This document shows, in pieces, positions 45,427-55,548 of a DNA stretch of 64,000 bases. The notes beneath the pieces are model-generated. The model saw nothing but the letters and a program-made list of their open reading frames with translations. It made no database searches and was not told where the DNA came from. Where the stretch lies: the NCBI GenBank assembly GCA_030760725.1, contig JASWHV010000013.1, positions 34,320,699-34,384,698 of the forward strand, in the 5' to 3' direction. Numbering within the stretch: position 1 is the first letter of the stretch; each line of letters starts with the position of its first letter. This DNA comes from Neostapfia colusana. Taxonomy: Eukaryota; Streptophyta; Magnoliopsida; Poales; Poaceae. Both the position numbers and the translations under genes were made by a program.

Positions 45427-47382
45427 GAGTTAAAGAAAAGATTGACAACAACCCCAGTGCTAGTTATGCCAGATATGCAGAAGAACTTTTCGGTGTACTG
45501 CGATGCCTCTGAAAACGGGTTGGGATGTGTTCTCATGCAAGAAGGGCATGTCATGGATTATGCATCCCTGCGGCTCCGGAAGCACGAGAAGAACTATCCT
45601 ACACATGACCTAGAACTAGCCGCAGTGGTACACGCGTTGAAAATTTGGCGGCACTACTTGACGGGGAAGAGGGCAGTCATATATACGGATCATAAGAGTT
45701 TAAAGTACATTTTCACCCAGCCAGATCTTAACCTCAGACAAAGGAGATGGTTAGAGCGAATCAATGACTTTGATGTGGGCATCAACTATCATCCTGGGAA
45801 AGCAAATGTCGTGGCAGATGCTTTAAGTCAGAAAGTGCATGTCAATAAGTTGAGCTTGAAGGACATGCCTGCAGAATTGAAGGACGAGGTTATAAGGCTC
45901 AATCTATGCCTTGTGAATAGTGGTGAAGCCATCGCCATGGAAGTGGACTCCACACTAGAGCGAGAAATACGCGAGGGTCAAAAGAATGACGAGAAGATAC
46001 AAGAAATCAGGCAACTCATCAAGGAATATGAAGCCCCTGGTTTCAGAGAGGATGAACAGGGAACGGTGTGGCACGGGAAAAGAATTTGTGTGCCAGAAGT
46101 AAAGAAGATCCGTGAATTGATTTTGAAGGAGGCTCACGATTCTGACTATTCCATTCATCCTGGGAGTACGAAGATTTACCAGGACCTCAAGAGCAGGTAT
46201 TGGTTGTATGGCATGAAGCGAGATGTCGCGGAACATGTTGCACTATGTGACACATGCCAGTTGGTGAAAGCAGAACATCAATGACCCGCGGGATTATTGC
46301 AACCACTCAAAGTGCCTGAATGGAAATGGGAAGAAATCGGTATGGATTTCATAGTGGGATTGCCTAGGACCCAATCAGGATATGATTCAATATGGGTCAT
46401 CATCGACAGACTAACCAAGGTAGCTCATTTCATCCCCGTGAAAGAAAGCTACAGCGGATCCAAATTGGCAGAATTGTACATGTCAAAGATCGTGTGTTAC
46501 CATGGAGTGCCGAAGAAGATAGTGTCGGATCGAGGGACACAGTTCACCTCGAGGTTCTGGCAGAAGTTGCACGAAACCATGGGAACCCATCTGAACTTTA
46601 GTTCTGCCTATCATCCCCAAACTGACGGGTAGACGGAAAGAACCAATCAGATTCTTGAGGATATGCTGAGGACGTGTGCACTAAAAAACAATCAGAGTTG
46701 GGACAAGAACTTACCGTATGCGGAATTCTCCTATAACAACAATTATCAAGCTAGTATGAAGATGTCACCGTTCGAAGCTTTGTATGGGAGGAAGTGCAGA
46801 ACTCCCCTATTTTGGAACCAAACAGGGTAAAGTAAAGTGTTTGGTCCCGATGTACTACAAGAAGCCAAGGCGAATGTGAGGGAAATTCGCAACAACTTGA
46901 GGATAGCACAGACATGACAAAAGAGCTATGCCGATGTTCGGAGAAGAGAGCTCGTTTTCAACGTGGGAGACTATGTCTCTCTCAAGGTGTCCCCTATCCG
47001 AGAACTTCGTCGGTTCAAGGTGAATGGGAAATTATCACCTAGATACATCAGACCCTTTCAAGTTCTGGAGAGGAAAGGCGAAGTGGCGTATCAACTAGAA
47101 TTACCGGCTCGCCTATCGGATGTGCATGACGTATTCCATGTGTCCCAGCTCAAGAAATGTCTGAGAACACTTGAAGAGGTGTTACCCATGAACGAGGTTG
47201 ACGTAGCTGAGGATTTGTCTTATGCCTAGCAACAATCCAAGATTTTCGAGACAATGGAACACCTCACAAGAAATAAAAGAATCTAGATGTGCAAGGTGCA
47301 GTGGAAGCATCACTCGGAAGAGGAGGCCACATGGGAGCGAGAAGACGAACTTAAGGCACAGTTTCTGGAATTGTTTTCTTAG
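45427..47382 (+). pseudogene. Element C RNase H-integrase-chromodomain, seven in-frame stops
   Basis: It continues gag-pol in the same frame with no frameshift. RNase H: YCDASENGLGCVLMQ, HDLELAAVVHAL, YTDHKSLKYIFT, ADALSQK. Integrase zinc domain AHDSDYSIHPG and CDTCQLVKAEH; core MDFIVGLP, IVSDRGTQFTS, YHPQTDG, then stop. Tail VFHVSQLKKCL and EEATWEREDEL. Stops: TGA 46282, TAG 46630, TAA 46828, TGA 46915, TAG 47227, TAG 47284, TAG 47380 (the last may be the natural end). Several fit CAG to TAG or CGA to TGA. An alternative frame near the end reads NLEDEISFKGGR into the polypurine tract. Confidence 0.92.
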
Positions 47383-47413
47383 AACCACCAATCTCGAGGA
47401 CGAGATTTCTTTT

Positions 47414-47427
47414 AAGGGGGGTAGAGC
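47414..47427 (+). other. Polypurine tract of element C
   Basis: AAGGGGGGTAGAGC directly before the 3' LTR, preceded by GAGGACGAGATTTCTTTT. Confidence 0.8.
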
Positions 47428-50400
47428 TGTAACACCCCAAAATCCTGTTAAGAGGGGAATTTAGAATTTTTTGGACGTATTGCATGGGCTGCAGAAATTC
47501 AAATTTAGTTGGAATTCAAATTCAAATTCAAACCAGAAAAGAAATGGAAAAAGAAAAAGAAAAACCGAAAAAAACCGGCCAGTGGGCCGAAACCCACCAG
47601 CCGGCCCACCCCACCTCGCGCCAGCCCGCAGCCACGCGCCCCATTCCCTTTCTCGCTGACGTGTGGGGCCCGCTATCCTTCTTCCTCCTCGCGCCCGCGC
47701 TCGGCCGGCCGGACTCTTCTCACCTCCAAATCAAAACCGCCCCGGATCCTCGCGTATCCCAGCCGAATTTCGCTCCTGGACGACGCAAACTCGATCACAA
47801 CCGAACGCCGCCCTCCCCCTGCTATATAAACAACGTCATCTTCCCGATTTTCACACGTCATCGGCTGTTTTTCTTCCCGGTGAGAACCGAAGCTCCGATC
47901 ACCGTTTTCTCTCGATTTATGCTCGGGTTCTCTGATCTAACGCGCCGATCGTGTTCCACCGCCTCCGGGGAACCGGGCAGGTGCAGAAAACTCGGTGGTT
48001 CGCGCTTCAAACACAGCGCCGACGAGCCTCGCCGTGAATTCACCTCGGACCTCGTCGCCGACCGCTTTCCAGGACCTCTGAGCTCAAGAAAACACCCGAG
48101 GTGAGATCCCCGACCTCCCCTCTACCGATCTATGCCATAAAATCACAGTTCTAGGAAGAATTGACGAAGATCCAAAACTCTCCAGCGAGATTGCAGCCTC
48201 CCGCTGCCGTGCGCTGCCGGGCAGCGCCGCCCGCGCTCGATCAGAGCGACGTGGCCGCTTGTGCGCCGTCTATTTTGAATCGCACGGTAGAATTTAAATC
48301 CCCGCGTACTGGTTCAACGTTATAATCTCAGCCGTCTATTTTAAATCGGACGGTCCACGTCAGCCCCGCATTATGAAGGCCGGAATTCTTACGCGCTACC
48401 CCCTGGGGTTCTCAGAAAATACGAGCTAGCCCGGAAACTTCTGATCTAGCCCCTGGAACTTCAGAAAATCATGTAAATTCATTTAAAAATCAGTTTTAGC
48501 CCCTGGACTTCATAAAAATTAGGAAAACCCCTCTGTTATGTGTAGTTAGACCCCTGGAAATTCTTAAAATAATATAATAGGCCCTCTAGTGGGGTGAGTT
48601 TACCTTTTTAACCCTATGTGATATTAAATTTAGGAATTTGAATATGTGTTTAGTATTTAAAATTTAAAAGATGGGACAAACACATTGTAAATTCAAATTA
48701 AAAACTTTCCTAGTGCTTGGAAAACTTTGGAGTAGATAAAAATAGATTTTTGGCTGAAGTGAATCTGTCTAATTGATTATTCACATTTATTTGTTATAGG
48801 GACACATTTTTAAGTAGAGAATAATTCTGAAAATTAGTAAAATAAATGTAAAATAGTTTACATCAGAGGAGATGTTCAAAAATATATTATTTAATATTTT
48901 AGACCCAAAACCTATTCTGTTTAGATGAGGTGTCTTACTATTTTCATAATAAAGTTCACATTTAGGCATAGGAAATAAATCTGAAAATATAGCAAGCTAG
49001 GTATGAATAACTAGAAAATGATAAATGAAGTTTCTAAAATCCAAAGAATTCAGTTTAGGGTTGGTACAAGGTCTGAAGACATATATGGAGTAGGAAAATA
49101 CCTTTCATGCATACTTGGTAGCTAAAATGTGTATCAATTAAATATAAGGGATTTATTTAAATTAGAAATTCATATATAGTATGCCAACATAAATATGAAT
49201 ATAAAAGTAGAAATCATATGCACATGTTTAAAAGTGCATGTAAGCCCAAAAATCAACACACATAGAGTAACCACAACACATAGGAATGGGAATGGCTTTC
49301 ATAAATGTGAATGTGTGGAAGTGTGAGCTATGTCTTATGGATTGTTGTTTCCTTTTGCTATGTGTGATGGTATGATGTAGAACCTGCTCCAGAGCAAGTT
49401 CTTCCTTTCCAAGATCAGGACTACCCATTCCAAGAGCAGCAGGAAGAAGGCAAGTGTTCTTGACCACTTTGATCCCATACTAGGATGTGTAGATAGAATT
49501 ATTTGCATTGTCAATTGAAATATGAAACCCATGCTAGGAAGTTTCCCTAGAATTGCATTACCTTGTTTCCTTGTAGCTTGGGTTGGGATTTATTTTATCA
49601 TGTCATTTATTATTATGCATATGCTTAGTCATGCTTAGAATGGGATATTTGGGATGTGAGATCATTAGTTTATTTTACCATACTCTTGAATGAGATATTA
49701 TGAGTTATGTAGAGGTAGGGATCAAGGCAAGTTGGATGATTTAGTTGGTGCTGGGTGCACGAGACTCGGGTTTGTGTTTAGTACCTGCCTGGATCCTAAG
49801 GACCGGTTCATGGAGTATGTAACCTGGCTTTACCGTGCCAACCACATGCTGAGATGGGGCAGCTTGGCCAATTAATTAGGTGTATCCCCGGCGTAGTATG
49901 GGTGTGTTGGATGGTGCGGGGAGTAGGTGTCAGCTGGACTACCATATGAACCGCAAGGCTCAAGAGGGGGCCACTGAGCGGGGTTGGAGCCTCTTGTATG
50001 CTGTTAGGGGTGAAACCTCAGTGGGCCCACGCTTGTCGGGAATCCCTTTGTAAAGGCTTCGTAGTGATCTCCTGGCTACACACCTGGGAAGTGTGAATGT
50101 GGTTCGTAGCCACTGGCATAATGGAGGTTCTTTTAGTCCACCCGGCAACGGGGGATGAAATCACTACATGTGGGTACAGTGGTGCAAACTCTGCAGAGTT
50201 AAAACTGTCATGACAGCCGTGCTCACGGTCAAGAGCGGCTTGGACTTATTCATGATTAGAGTATGATGACCTTGGAGGTTGTGAATGTTAAGCGGGGAGC
50301 TTAACATTGGAAATGATGTTATGGTTATTTGATTATGATGATGGGATGGGAGATTGGGACCATTTCACCTGTGTAGTAATGTAGGTGCTTAATAAGCTAA

Positions 50401-50849
50401 GGTGGTAGGCAATAATTGCGTAGTGCTTTAACCATGAGTTCAACCTCTTCTTGCTCTAGCCATGCATGACATAACTTTCCCACACTTGCTGAGTTCCAAC
50501 GGTACTCAACCTTGCATATTTGTTGGTTTAAATTGCTGCTCAGGTCAAGGGGATGAGGTGGTGTTTAATGATCAAGACTTCGGACCCGAAGAAGGATTTT
50601 AGGTTCATGGAGTCCCCCGGGCAACGCCTGTGATGGAGTCGACAAGAATAATATTTTGCTGCTAGATTATTTATTTGTGATGAACTTATCATCGTCCATA
50701 GAGACATATGCTATGTAAGATTTATTTATATTCGACACCTGGCTTGTAATAAATGATGCTTCACTATTTGTCATCACATGTATGAGAAAATGATCCTGGC
50801 ATACATGTGATATTCACTTGGTTGTTCTTCGGAAAAACCGGGTGTGACA
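47428..50849 (+). repeat. Element C 3' LTR
   Basis: 3422 bp with the same ends as the 5' LTR. It contains a 206-codon frame from 47484 across the GC-rich part to 48104, which is disrupted in the 5' LTR and so is probably chance. Confidence 0.95.
49381..50602 (+). CDS. LTR mini-gene, C 3' LTR copy (two downstream exons)
   Basis: Exon a is 49381-49449 and exon b 50544-50602. Structure, phases and GC-type donor (GAAG/GCAAGT) are as in the 5' LTR copy. The split codon at the exon junction is GGT here and GAT in the 5' copy (Gly/Asp). Otherwise the encoded residues are nearly unchanged. No start codon in exon a. Confidence 0.45.
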
Positions 50850-50854
50850 GAAAC

Positions 50855-51729
50855 CATCACATCCAATTGAGGGTCTATATTCGTTGCTCGTTTCTGGGAG
50901 CAACTACAGGAATATCTCGGAACAAGGTAACTTAGAAGCTCAGCATACCATCCTCAGACTGACGGTCAGACGGAGAGGGTGAATCAAATTCTAAAGGATA
51001 TGCTGAGAGCATGTGCCATAGATCATGGAAAGATGGGATGACTATTTGCCATTAGCTGAATTCTCCTACAATAATGGTTATAAATCAAGCATTCAGATGG
51101 CACCATACGAAGCACACTATGGGAGGAAGTGACACACACCACTCAATTGGTGTGAATCCGGCGAGAGGGTGATTTTCATCATAGATCTTGTGAAATACAC
51201 CGAAGAGCGAGTCCAGCTTATTCAAGCAAATCATAAAACCACTCAATCTCGCCAGAAAAGTTATGCGGACAAGCGACGCCGACCCTTGTAGTTTGAATTT
51301 GGAGATCACGTCTATCTCCAAGTATCCCTGATGTAAGGAATTCATCGATTCGGGATCAAGGGAAAGCTATCTCCTCGTTTTGTTGGTCCGTTCCTTATTA
51401 TGGAACGGTGTAGATCGGTAGCCTACAGTTTGAGGCTGCCAACATCATTGTCGGGCATACATGACATTTTTCATTTCTCACAACTGAGAAAATGTTTGAA
51501 GGAGCCGACAGAGGTTCTTTCGGGAGACATGGAAACATTACAACCAGATCTCACTTACATCGAGAAGCCGGTACAAATCCTCGACAAAAAGACGCGTGAA
51601 ACAAGGTGTCGATCGATGCGGTTTTACAAAGTATTATGGAATAACCACACCCATGACGAGGCTACATGGGAAAGTGAGGATTTTTTCCGGATGACTTGCC
51701 CGGAACTATTATCGAGCTATAACCAGTAA
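50855..51729 (+). pseudogene. B integrase C-terminal half and chromodomain-like tail (fragment)
   Basis: Resumes B integrase after element C. It holds a decayed ISDRG region (TSN then stop), FVARFWEQLQEYLG and SSAYHPQTDGQTERVNQIL (catalytic Glu present), with several stops and shifts between 51020 and 51400. The tail is open from 51400 to the stop at 51727: YSLRLPTSLSGIHDIFHFSQ, LQPDLTYIEKPVQILDKK and RFYKVLWNNHTHDEATWESE. Confidence 0.88.
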
Positions 51730-51778
51730 CATTATTTTCCATCTCGTTCTTTTACTAATCTCGGGACGAGATTCTTTT

Positions 51779-51791
51779 AAGGAGGGAGGAT
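51779..51791 (+). other. Polypurine tract of element B
   Basis: AAGGAGGGAGGAT immediately before TGTAAAATCCCC. It is preceded by the shared block GGGACGAGATTCTTTT. Confidence 0.8.
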
Positions 51792-52139
51792 TGTAAAATC
51801 CCCAATTTCAGAATGCATAGCTTCCTCTTAGAATTTAAATTTGCAGGGTCAGAGTGAATTTGAATTAGGTTTTCAAATTTGAAATCCAGCTACATGAAAT
51901 AAAGGAAAGATTACAAAAGAAGTCTAGCCAAAAAGGAAATAAACCCGGCGTTTCAAATGTGAGCACAAGCGAGGGTTAACGCCACGCTAATCAAATTTTA
52001 ACTTTCAGAATTTTCTGCAACTTTCAAATTTGAATTTTTGGAGCCACTGATGTGTGGGAGGGGATACTGCTGGTGGGCCATACATGTCATTGGAACAAAG
52101 CCAACTAATTGGTTTTCTCCTCTATGGAAGCTTGACATC

Positions 52140-52159
52140 GGGGGGGGGGGGGGGGGGGG
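52140..52159 (+). repeat. Twenty-G homopolymer
   Basis: An uninterrupted run of 20 G in the U3 part of the B 3' LTR. The 5' LTR counterpart is missing because of D. Assembly or read error in its length is possible. Confidence 0.8.
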
Positions 52160-53761
52160 TGAATGCTCCAACGAGCTGCCTGTGTGGTTGCTCCTGGAAG
52201 GTGGTTCCTTCAAGTCTCAGCTGCCTGCTAAGTGTCATGGGTGCACAAACGAATTTCCTTTTTCCCTGCTCACGCGAACACATCCTCAGTCCTTCGTTTC
52301 CTCGCGCGCAACCGAAGCAAAACGGCGCCGCCTCTCGGTTGCTCATCGCCGGTCACCTCCCGGCGGGTTTCTCGCCTGGTTGAGCCATCCAAGAGCTGTG
52401 CCCATCGGTTCCAGACGTACTCGACACATTCCCAGCTCACCTCCGGCCTTCTCCGATCGGCGCCACCCGTTTTATTCTGCCGAAAAAAAGAGCGAAGCCG
52501 CTTCACTGCTACTCGACGTCTGGCCGGCTCCGACCCTCCCCGGTGCGAGGAAAACGCCACAAAGGTTCGTAATGAAGCCTATATACTTCTCAAAAACCCT
52601 TTTTGCTTCTTCCCGACGCCGGTGAGCCGGAATTGGAGGTTTTGCACCGGTGTGCGTGAAGAACCGACGCTGTTCAATTCTTGAAATTCGCTCAAACCAT
52701 TTGATCATCGTTCATGCAATTCAAACCACAGCTATTAGATAATCTAGTGCACCCCAAGGCCAAATCCCGAAGGAAACCGTCCACCCAATGCTCGGGGCGA
52801 TGAGAAATTACCGCTACCGGCAAAAACCCGTCGGTCCACCGCTGACAGCCATGTTGCCGCCATTTTCCGCTCGGTTAGGGCTTTGTGTCATGTTCTACAC
52901 GTCCTAGGGATGCTTTAGGGCAACTTATCTCATCGGGAGAGGCTCGGGACAAGCCGGTCCTCGTCGGCGCCGCGTCTCTGACCGCCGCCGCCGGAGCCGA
53001 TTGGTTTCCGGCCGTTTTCAAGTGGGGAAAGCTTGCCTGGCTGCTAGGTCGTAATGTAAGGAACGTGTAGATCAAAACTGCATCAAATTTGGTGGAGAAT
53101 TGAGGGAGAACGAGGCGCGCCACCCCTCTGTCCGGCGTGTGCGCGCAGGCTCTGCCCCGAGGTTGAAGAAGGGACTGAACTGGGGGTCCCACCTGTCAGT
53201 GTGTAGAGGAGTTCTCTGTGTAAAGTAAAAACAGAAAGTTGTTTAAACTTTGCCAATTCATTACTCGGTGTAGAAAACTCCAAAAAGAGTGAGACCAATT
53301 TTTTTGGATTCCTTAGAAGGAGTACTTTGCAGAGAAAGAAATTGCTTGCTATGAAAATGCCCAGGAATTTCTGCATAATTGTTTTATTTAATCCTTTAGG
53401 GATTAATTGCAGGAACAATTCTTTATGAAACATTCTGACCAGCAAAAAGCCAAAAAAAATTTGAAACAAATTTTGTCTGGAAATCTTAGGTACAGAACTA
53501 TTAGATTGTCAGATCCTTCCATATGACTAAGTCTAATTAAATTCCTATAAATAATTGAAGGTTAAATCAGCCAAGAATTATTGTGGTCTATTCCTTCCTC
53601 AAAACCTTCTGAAAACTTTACCATAACCCTATCATGATATTAGAAAGATTCTGTAAAAATGTCAACCCCAGAATCCTCTGTTTGCATATAGTTTGTTTCT
53701 GTAGTTTTATATATCACATTAATTCATAATGTGACGCATCGTTATTTGATCATTTCGGTAG

Positions 53762-53838
53762 CGGGAATTCTCGTAAAGACTTCGGAGGCCGCTGAATTGC
53801 TTCTACTGACAGAAACTTTAGTTCGGATCAACAATAAG
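53762..53838 (+). pseudogene. LTR mini-gene exon a, decayed copy in B 3' LTR
   Basis: Acceptor TTTCGGTAG and GC-type donor ATAAG/GCAACC are recognisable, and the frame still reads SEAAELLLL. The exon is 77 nt, not a multiple of three, so a one-base deletion has broken the frame. Exon b is beyond the G insertion. Confidence 0.4.
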
Positions 53839-54760
53839 GCAACCCCGCTTTGCATCAAAATTTACAAGTTTTTATTTGTATACACTTTATAATGTCTAGG
53901 ATTATTATTTTTTCATTGAGTCTAGGTTGTATAACACTCCACATGCATGACCCAAGAAATCCCTGGAGTATTTCTTATATTAGGTTTCACTTACCTATAG
54001 TTGATAATGATCAAGTTAAGAAAAGTGGATTAAAAGAGGCATAACTCGAGTAGGCAGTTTCCTACTCGTGAACAGGGATTAAGGGGGATCAATCAGAATA
54101 GTTTGGAACTGATCCACTTAATTGGGGGATGGAGACCGGGCAGTATGGATAGAAGGCTCAAGGACGTGGTCCTAAGAACCTAGTCTCTGTCTGAGTCAAT
54201 TAAGGAACGTTCTCATGTGCGGCCCCGCTGGACAAGTTTGATTTGTGTACCGGATGCATATTGGCAATATGGGACCTAGGAAACCGATGTAACATGTTAA
54301 TCTGGTTGTCGAGGCAATCCCCACTGTCTTATGCAGATGCTGAAAGGAGGGAGAAGTCGGCTCTACAAGTTTTGCCGTAGTGAGACTTACTCCAAGTCGG
54401 TGGGACCAGTTCGACATTTGGGTGTCGTGTGAAAGGTTGCCACATACGACGTTAGAGGGGATTGGTTGATCACCTTTCTGAAACGGGTGTATGTGTCATG
54501 TCATCCGGGTGTTTTTGATTCGAATCACCATCGCTCGCGATAGTGAGCATACTTGTACACTAAGCCGTGATGTAGTAATAAACTGAGGGAAAGAAAAGTG
54601 CTTCGTGATTATTCCTCATATTGGAGATGAGGGATGAGAAATACCTTCACTAAATTTAGTTTCTACCTTGGGCTAGTAGCATCGAGACAAAGCATTTCTT
54701 GTTTGATTGTGGAGTCTTGACGTTGATGGCACAACGTATGTATGGGTCTAGGGTAGCTCA

Positions 54761-55238
54761 TGTAAAAGTCCCAAAGACGTGAATGCAAAGAAACGGGTGA
54801 TTGAACGTCATTGTGTTTCTGGTTCATGAAGAAATGGGACTTACAAAAACTTTCTTGCATGGGATGGTATACGTGAGGTTCGACAACATGGGTTTGAGCA
54901 TTCATTTGAATGTGTTGGACCAAGGTGGAGTTAAACTCATGTGTAATCATACATGTGTATGAGAAAGAACAAAAATAAGGTCTTTAGACTCAAATGCTCA
55001 CCTCTAAGTGCTGCCAAGGTTTTAAACACACATGGAACCTCACACATTTGAAGGTGGGGAGAATTATGGTGGCAACTTTCTGATTTGGGGGTGAGCTAAA
55101 AACGAATGGATTATGATCATGTTGAGTTCATGCTGAATTCAAACATGTTAAGGCAAGGGAATGACTTGAGTTATATCATATGAAATGATAAACTCAAACA
55201 TGGACATGTGGGGAAAGCTAAAATGTTCTTTAGCTCAT
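54761..55238 (+). repeat. LTR G, first 478 bp (plus orientation)
   Basis: Begins TGTAAAAGTCCCAAAGACG, the same start as the D LTR, and resembles it (ATGGGACTTACAAAAA; CATTCATTTGAATG; GACCAAGGTGGA). It lies in B's 3' LTR and is cut by solo LTR F at CTCAT. The remainder resumes at 63992 and leaves the window, so whether G is solo or complete is unknown. Confidence 0.8.
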
Positions 55239-55548
55239 TGTGACGCCCTCAATTCTGTGGAAAACCACGGAACCGAGAACTGATGCATATGTGTGCCCAC
55301 GATGTTCATCACACATACACATATGTTCCACAAACTGAATTCAGAATATATATAACCACGAATAACAGAGTTTATAACAACGTTTCATGAGTCTTGGAGC
55401 CATGCTCACAGCGGAAGTCTTATTTCTATGCAGCGGAAGTCTTCTAACTAATGCAGAAGCAATTTAACTAATGTGGAAGCAATTCTAGGCAGCAGTGGCT
55501 CCATCTCTACTCCATCCCCACAGGCAAGGTTGAGAACAGATCACACGC

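Larger units (their letters stand above)
38188..50849 (+). mobile_element. Element C: complete 12.7-kb gypsy chromovirus
   Basis: LTRs 38188-41610 and 47428-50849 (3423 and 3422 bp), TGTAACACCCC..GGGTGTGACA, perfect TSD GAAAC (38183-38187 and 50850-50854), primer site at 41615, polypurine tract at 47414-47427. LTRs look about 97% alike in blocks compared by eye. This is a different family from A, B, D and E, and related to solo LTR F. It has an open orf0 and a gag-pol that is one uninterrupted frame apart from premature stops. Confidence 0.97.
4992..54760 (+). mobile_element. Element B: old host Ty3/gypsy element, split by six insertions
   Basis: The backbone of the window. Surviving pieces in order are: 5' LTR remnant (4992-8552), gag zinc finger and protease start (8640-9090), protease end/RT linker (16442-16818), RT (20905-21580), RNase H and integrase start (36972-38187), integrase end and chromodomain-like tail (50855-51729), polypurine tract and 3' LTR (51792-54760). 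Each gap is filled by an insertion, and the reading frame resumes across it. Leader and most of gag are lost between 8553 and 8640. The two LTRs differ much more than those of A or C, consistent with great age. Lineage by motif content is Tekay/Del-like chromovirus. Confidence 0.9.
51792..54760 (+). repeat. Element B 3' LTR, end removed by G
   Basis: Begins TGTAAAATCCCC after the polypurine tract. Homologous to the B 5' LTR from about 52430 on, and broken off at 54760 by LTR G within text matching about 8020 of the 5' LTR. It carries a 20-G run at 52140-52159 and a GC-rich block at about 52270-53160. Confidence 0.85.

Noticed and set aside
47484..48104. 206-codon ORF spanning the start of the C 3' LTR
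   Set aside because: The same frame is broken in the 5' LTR, it runs across the TATA box, and its phase at the GTGAGA donor does not fit exon a.
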